From NCBI GenBank assembly GCA_026002265.1, contig BOBG01000094.1:1-7527 (forward strand): a stretch of 7,527 bases of DNA, written 5' to 3'. The stretch is from Spirochaetia bacterium (GTDB lineage: Bacteria; Spirochaetota; Spirochaetia; Treponematales; Breznakiellaceae). The number at the start of each line of letters is the position of its first letter. Position 1 is the first letter of the stretch. This document shows positions 5,432 through 7,527 of this stretch, piece after piece. Position numbers and translations under genes: made by a program. The notes below the pieces were generated by a model. The model was not told the origin of the DNA and did not search any database. It worked only from the letters and a program-made list of their open reading frames with translations.

Positions 5432-6490
5432 GTGAACGACTTTAATGCATTCAAGCCCTGGGTGATTCTCGCTGCATCTGATAATCCGGCCGCTCTGAAA
5501 ATGGCCAAGGAATTATCGCAGGATATTGATCTGCTCCGGCGTCAAGAAGGCGGTTCTTCGGTGCGTGCGCCGGATATTCTCAGCACCTCGAAAAATGCCC
5601 CTAAAGATTCTATCATCGTACTGAATTCTAGGACTGATGTGTACGAGCGGAATGGTTTCTCGTGGCGCCTTGGTCCGGAACAAATTGAGGTGTATGGCGA
5701 CTCTGACCGGGGTCTCTGCAATGGGGTGTTTGATTTTTTATGTGCGCTTGGTTTTCAGTGGCCCGCGCCGGGTGAGCAAATTGTCCCTAAACCATTACCC
5801 GGCGAGAGGGGTTTGTACAAATTAAAAGTTCCCTCGAATTTTTGCCCTTCCGGAACCCTTTCACAGAAGCGTTTGATATTCAACCGGCATGATTCATGGG
5901 CAATGCAGGCGCTTTCGCTCCGGTGGGCTGCCCGGAATAAAATTGATACGGTCGTTTTTTCGCTGCACAACGCACACAAGCAGCCGAAAAGTCCCCTTGG
6001 GCATCTGTCTACTGAGTATGCATTTACTGTTGAACGAGGCGGCTGGGATATGTCGCTTCTCCTGCCTCGGTGGCATTTTTTTTTCAATCACTCAATGTTC
6101 CGGATGGATTCCGGTGTCCGGGATTGGAAGCATAACTTTTGTCCCACGGATCCGTATACACTCCGGATCATACAAAAAGAAGCAGAAAAAATATTCCGAC
6201 TCTTCCCGGAAACAAAAGTGTACCATCTGTGGCCTGATCGCGGATTCGAGCAGCAGTGGTGCTCATGCCCAACGTGCCGGGCTTTTACCGTGGCAGAACA
6301 GAACAGAATCGCGTGTAATGCGGCCGCTGATGTACTGCTCCGGGTGAATCCCGAAGCAAAAATCTCATTCTACGAACATTCCGCAGAAGAAACCAGTATA
6401 AAAGTGCGGCCAAATCTTTTCAAGATAAGCATTATACCAGGTGAAACGGGCGCCGAAGGCTGGGTTAGCGCCATGCGTCCCACCTTTTAG
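5432..6490 (+). CDS. DUF4838-type protein, carbohydrate-active-enzyme-like
   Basis: The 352-residue protein begins at GTG 5432, ten bases after the rlpA stop, so the genes are probably cotranscribed. The GAG touching the GTG is a poor ribosome site; ATG 5501 would be a shorter alternative. Residues 60-118 resemble the N-terminal domain seen before glycoside hydrolase barrels such as alpha-glucuronidases (IIVLNSR, EVYGDSDRGLCNGVFDFLCALGFQW, PGEQIVP). Residues 240-320 match DUF4838: YHLWPDRG then WCSCPTC with C277, C279 and C282, then a helix before VNPEAKISFYEH. The CxCxxC suggests a bound metal or structural site. No signal peptide is visible, so it appears cytoplasmic, which is odd beside secreted RlpA. 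Related proteins are often longer, so this one may be a compact or shortened form. The substrate is unknown. Confidence 0.72.
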   Translation: MNDFNAFKPWVILAASDNPAALKMAKELSQDIDLLRRQEGGSSVRAPDILSTSKNAPKDSIIVLNSRTDVYERNGFSWRLGPEQIEVYGDSDRGLCNGVFDFLCALGFQWPAPGEQIVPKPLPGERGLYKLKVPSNFCPSGTLSQKRLIFNRHDSWAMQALSLRWAARNKIDTVVFSLHNAHKQPKSPLGHLSTEYAFTVERGGWDMSLLLPRWHFFFNHSMFRMDSGVRDWKHNFCPTDPYTLRIIQKEAEKIFRLFPETKVYHLWPDRGFEQQWCSCPTCRAFTVAEQNRIACNAAADVLLRVNPEAKISFYEHSAEETSIKVRPNLFKISIIPGETGAEGWVSAMRPTF

Positions 6491-6504
6491 ATTAAGGCTT
6501 AATC
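6490..6504. repeat. Palindrome GATTAAG-G-CTTAATC spanning both convergent stops
   Basis: Seven-base arms around a single central G cover the last base of the DUF4838 stop and the stop of the Asp-rich gene. The 1-base centre prevents a simple hairpin of full length, and no U-run follows, so it is not a normal terminator. Confidence 0.35.
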
Positions 6505-6756
6505 CTCAAAATCGTCGTCATCATCATCAAAGTCAAGCTCATCTTCGTCATCATCAAGCTCATCATCGTCATCATCAAAATCGAGAAAATCGTCATCATC
6601 GTCTTCGTCATCATCGAAGTCATCGTCGTCATCAGAGTAGTAATCATCATCACTCTCTTCAGCGTCATCGTCCCCGAGACCGAACCAGAAATGAGGAATC
6701 TCCCCAGTGGGATCATGCTCCCACAGCATTACGTCAAACGAATCTTCGGTATACAT
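6499..6756 (-). CDS. Small, extremely Asp-rich acidic protein
   Basis: From ATG 6756 the product is 85 residues. Residues 1-28 are ordinary and rich in aromatics (MLWEHDPTG, PHFWFGLG). Residues 29-85 are almost pure acid: 37 Asp and 7 Glu of 57, with single F, L or Y residues every few positions. Such a tail should be disordered and highly charged. Acidic tails of this sort occur in nucleic-acid mimics, chaperones and RNA polymerase subunits, but I do not recognise a family and assign no function. Asp codons mix GAT and GAC, so the DNA is an imperfect triplet repeat rather than a clean microsatellite, which supports real coding. No ribosome site precedes ATG 6756; AAGGAGG lies at 6792-6798, before another ATG (6790) in a different frame. 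Convergent with DUF4838, divergent from thrC. Confidence 0.65.
   Translation of the reverse strand: MYTEDSFDVMLWEHDPTGEIPHFWFGLGDDDAEESDDDYYSDDDDDFDDDEDDDDDFLDFDDDDDELDDDEDELDFDDDDDDFED
6502..6672. repeat. Imperfect triplet-repeat tract (TCATCG/TCATCA)
   Basis: The tract is the reverse complement of the GAT/GAC/GAA codons of the acidic tail. It creates long artificial His-, Ile- or Met-rich readings in the other frames. It may be prone to in-frame length changes by replication slippage. Confidence 0.75.
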
Positions 6757-6811
6757 TACATTCTGCCGGTTCCCACTGCGGGATCGGCATTCCTCCTTGG
6801 AAAAATGTTCT

Positions 6812-6842
6812 AAAACTGCTAAAAGCAGTTATCAGTTTTTTT
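6812..6842 (+). terminator. Hairpin plus T-run; alternative folds share one arm
   Basis: AACTGCT (6814-6820) pairs with AGCAGTT (6824-6830) around an AAA loop, and seven T follow at 6836-6842. A second fold pairs AAAACTG (6812-6818) with CAGTTTT (6833-6839) next to the T-run. On the plus strand this could end read-through from rlpA-DUF4838 after it passes antisense to the Asp-rich gene. On the minus strand the same sequence lies in the leader of the Asp-rich gene. Confidence 0.5.
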
Positions 6843-6879
6843 GAATTCTATAACAGAAACACTTGAAAAAATATACCAA

Positions 6880-6909
6880 ATTATATGTCCGTCAGTTATA
6901 TATTGACAA
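6880..6909 (-). promoter_or_regulatory. Strong candidate promoter of the Asp-rich gene
   Basis: On the minus strand TTGTCA (-35, 6904-6909, 5 of 6) and a perfect TATAAT (-10, 6880-6885) are 18 bases apart. The predicted start near 6873 leaves a leader of about 117 bases to ATG 6756, containing the two-state hairpin and AAGGAGG. Its -35 overlaps that of thrC. Confidence 0.6.
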
Positions 6910-6932
6910 TTATAGCACAATCAAGATATAAA
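6903..6932 (+). promoter_or_regulatory. Strong candidate promoter of thrC, near-leaderless
   Basis: A perfect TTGACA (-35, 6903-6908) and TATAAA (-10, 6927-6932) are 18 bases apart. The predicted start near 6939 lies about 5 bases before ATG 6944. No Shine-Dalgarno is present, consistent with leaderless or near-leaderless translation. Confidence 0.6.
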
Positions 6933-6943
6933 AAACTATAACT

Positions 6944-7527
6944 ATGCGCTACTACAGTACAAGAAGTAAATCAAAACCAGTCTCCTTCGCATCTGCGGCA
7001 TTGTCCGGACTCGCCCCCGACGGCGGGCTTTATGTTCCGGAATCTATTCCACAGTATCCAGTTTCGGTCAAAAACTCCCTTTCCGCAATGGATCTTCCGG
7101 ATATTGCCTTTGAAACGATCCGGCCCTTTGTTGAAGGCGAAATACCGGCTCCGGTGTTGGAATCTATGGTGCATGAAGCCTTTTCCTTTGCCGCTCCGGT
7201 GGTGCCGGTCGGGGACCGTCTCGTGTTGGAATTGTTCCATGGACCGACTGCCGCGTTCAAAGATTTCGGCGCACGATTCATGGCACGGGCTTTTTCCTAC
7301 CTCCGCCGGGGTGAAGACAAGCCGCTCCACATTTTAGTCGCAACCTCCGGCGATACCGGCGGGGCAGTTGCTGACGGCTTTTTCAAGGTCCCCGGAATCC
7401 GGGTAACAATACTCTACCCTTATGGTCGTGTGTCAAGCCTTCAGGAACGGCAAATCGCCGGACTCGGTGCAAATATCCGAGCCATAGCTGTCGAGGGAAG
7501 CTTCGATGATTGTCAACGTTTGGTCAA
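6944..7527 (+). CDS. thrC: Threonine synthase, 5' part (runs off right edge)
   Basis: ThrC converts O-phosphohomoserine to threonine using pyridoxal phosphate, the last step of threonine synthesis in the cytoplasm. The 194 complete residues seen contain the PLP-lysine segment ELFHGPTAAFKDFGARF with K106, the phosphate-binding-type ATSGDTG at 133-139, and YPYGRVSSLQERQ at 158-170, all diagnostic of threonine synthase. The N-terminal RYYSTRSK and LAPDGGLYVPE also fit. The remainder of the gene lies beyond the window. ATG 6944 is the natural start and lies just past a strong promoter, with no ribosome-binding site. It is divergent from the Asp-rich gene and not in an operon on its upstream side. 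Confidence 0.95.
   Translation, partial: MRYYSTRSKSKPVSFASAALSGLAPDGGLYVPESIPQYPVSVKNSLSAMDLPDIAFETIRPFVEGEIPAPVLESMVHEAFSFAAPVVPVGDRLVLELFHGPTAAFKDFGARFMARAFSYLRRGEDKPLHILVATSGDTGGAVADGFFKVPGIRVTILYPYGRVSSLQERQIAGLGANIRAIAVEGSFDDCQRLV

Noticed and set aside
6502..6672. CRISPR array or tandem-repeat locus
   Set aside because: The periodicity is three bases, with no repeat-spacer alternation; it is explained by Asp/Glu codons.
6492..6716. Minus-strand Met/Thr-rich ORF in another frame of the triplet tract
   Set aside because: Low-complexity by-product of the repeat; lacks the non-repetitive head and promoter spacing of the Asp-rich frame.
6441..6866. Plus-strand 141-codon His-rich ORF
   Set aside because: Its His/Arg runs are the complement of the GAT/GAC repeat on the other strand; the plus strand has no ribosome site there and the minus-strand reading has a good promoter.

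Overview
The window looks like chromosomal DNA of a free-living or commensal spirochaete-like bacterium. The evidence is indirect: moderate GC (mid-to-high 40s % by eye), a PilZ-type protein of the spirochaete style, a DXP-pathway isoprenoid gene (ispE), a phospholipid synthase, an RlpA/SPOR cell-wall protein, and no phage, transposon, CRISPR, rRNA or tRNA. It is an ordinary housekeeping region with many strand changes, not an obvious mobile island. Placement to phylum is inference only.

Layout: (1) 1-780, minus: 5' part of a PilZ-like protein, visibly more A+T-rich than the rest. (2) 869-2829, plus: a two-gene operon with a one-base stop/start overlap, encoding a PflX-type radical SAM protein and a DUF2804 protein. 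(3) 4324-2858, minus: ispE then a PgsA-type CDP-alcohol phosphatidyltransferase, one step in isoprenoid precursor synthesis and one in anionic phospholipid synthesis. (4) 4325-4716: a 390-base divergent spacer with repeated TGGAATA motifs, an 80-bp-spaced direct repeat and palindromes. (5) 4717-6490, plus: rlpA followed 10 bases later by a DUF4838-type protein with a CxCxxC motif. (6) 6756-6499, minus: a small, extremely Asp-rich protein, convergent with the previous gene. (7) 6944 to the right edge, plus: the first part of threonine synthase (thrC).

The most interesting signals are non-standard ones. CCGG is strongly over-represented (about 125-130 by hand count, where roughly 20 would be expected from base composition). 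The thrC and Asp-rich-gene promoters appear to share one palindromic -35 element (TTGACAA). Several genes (thrC, rlpA, perhaps pgsA) have candidate promoters that would give almost leaderless mRNAs, and they lack Shine-Dalgarno sequences. The Asp-rich gene has a leader with two mutually exclusive hairpins and an upstream start in another reading frame. All promoter calls are by-eye matches to the sigma-70 consensus and need experimental mapping.
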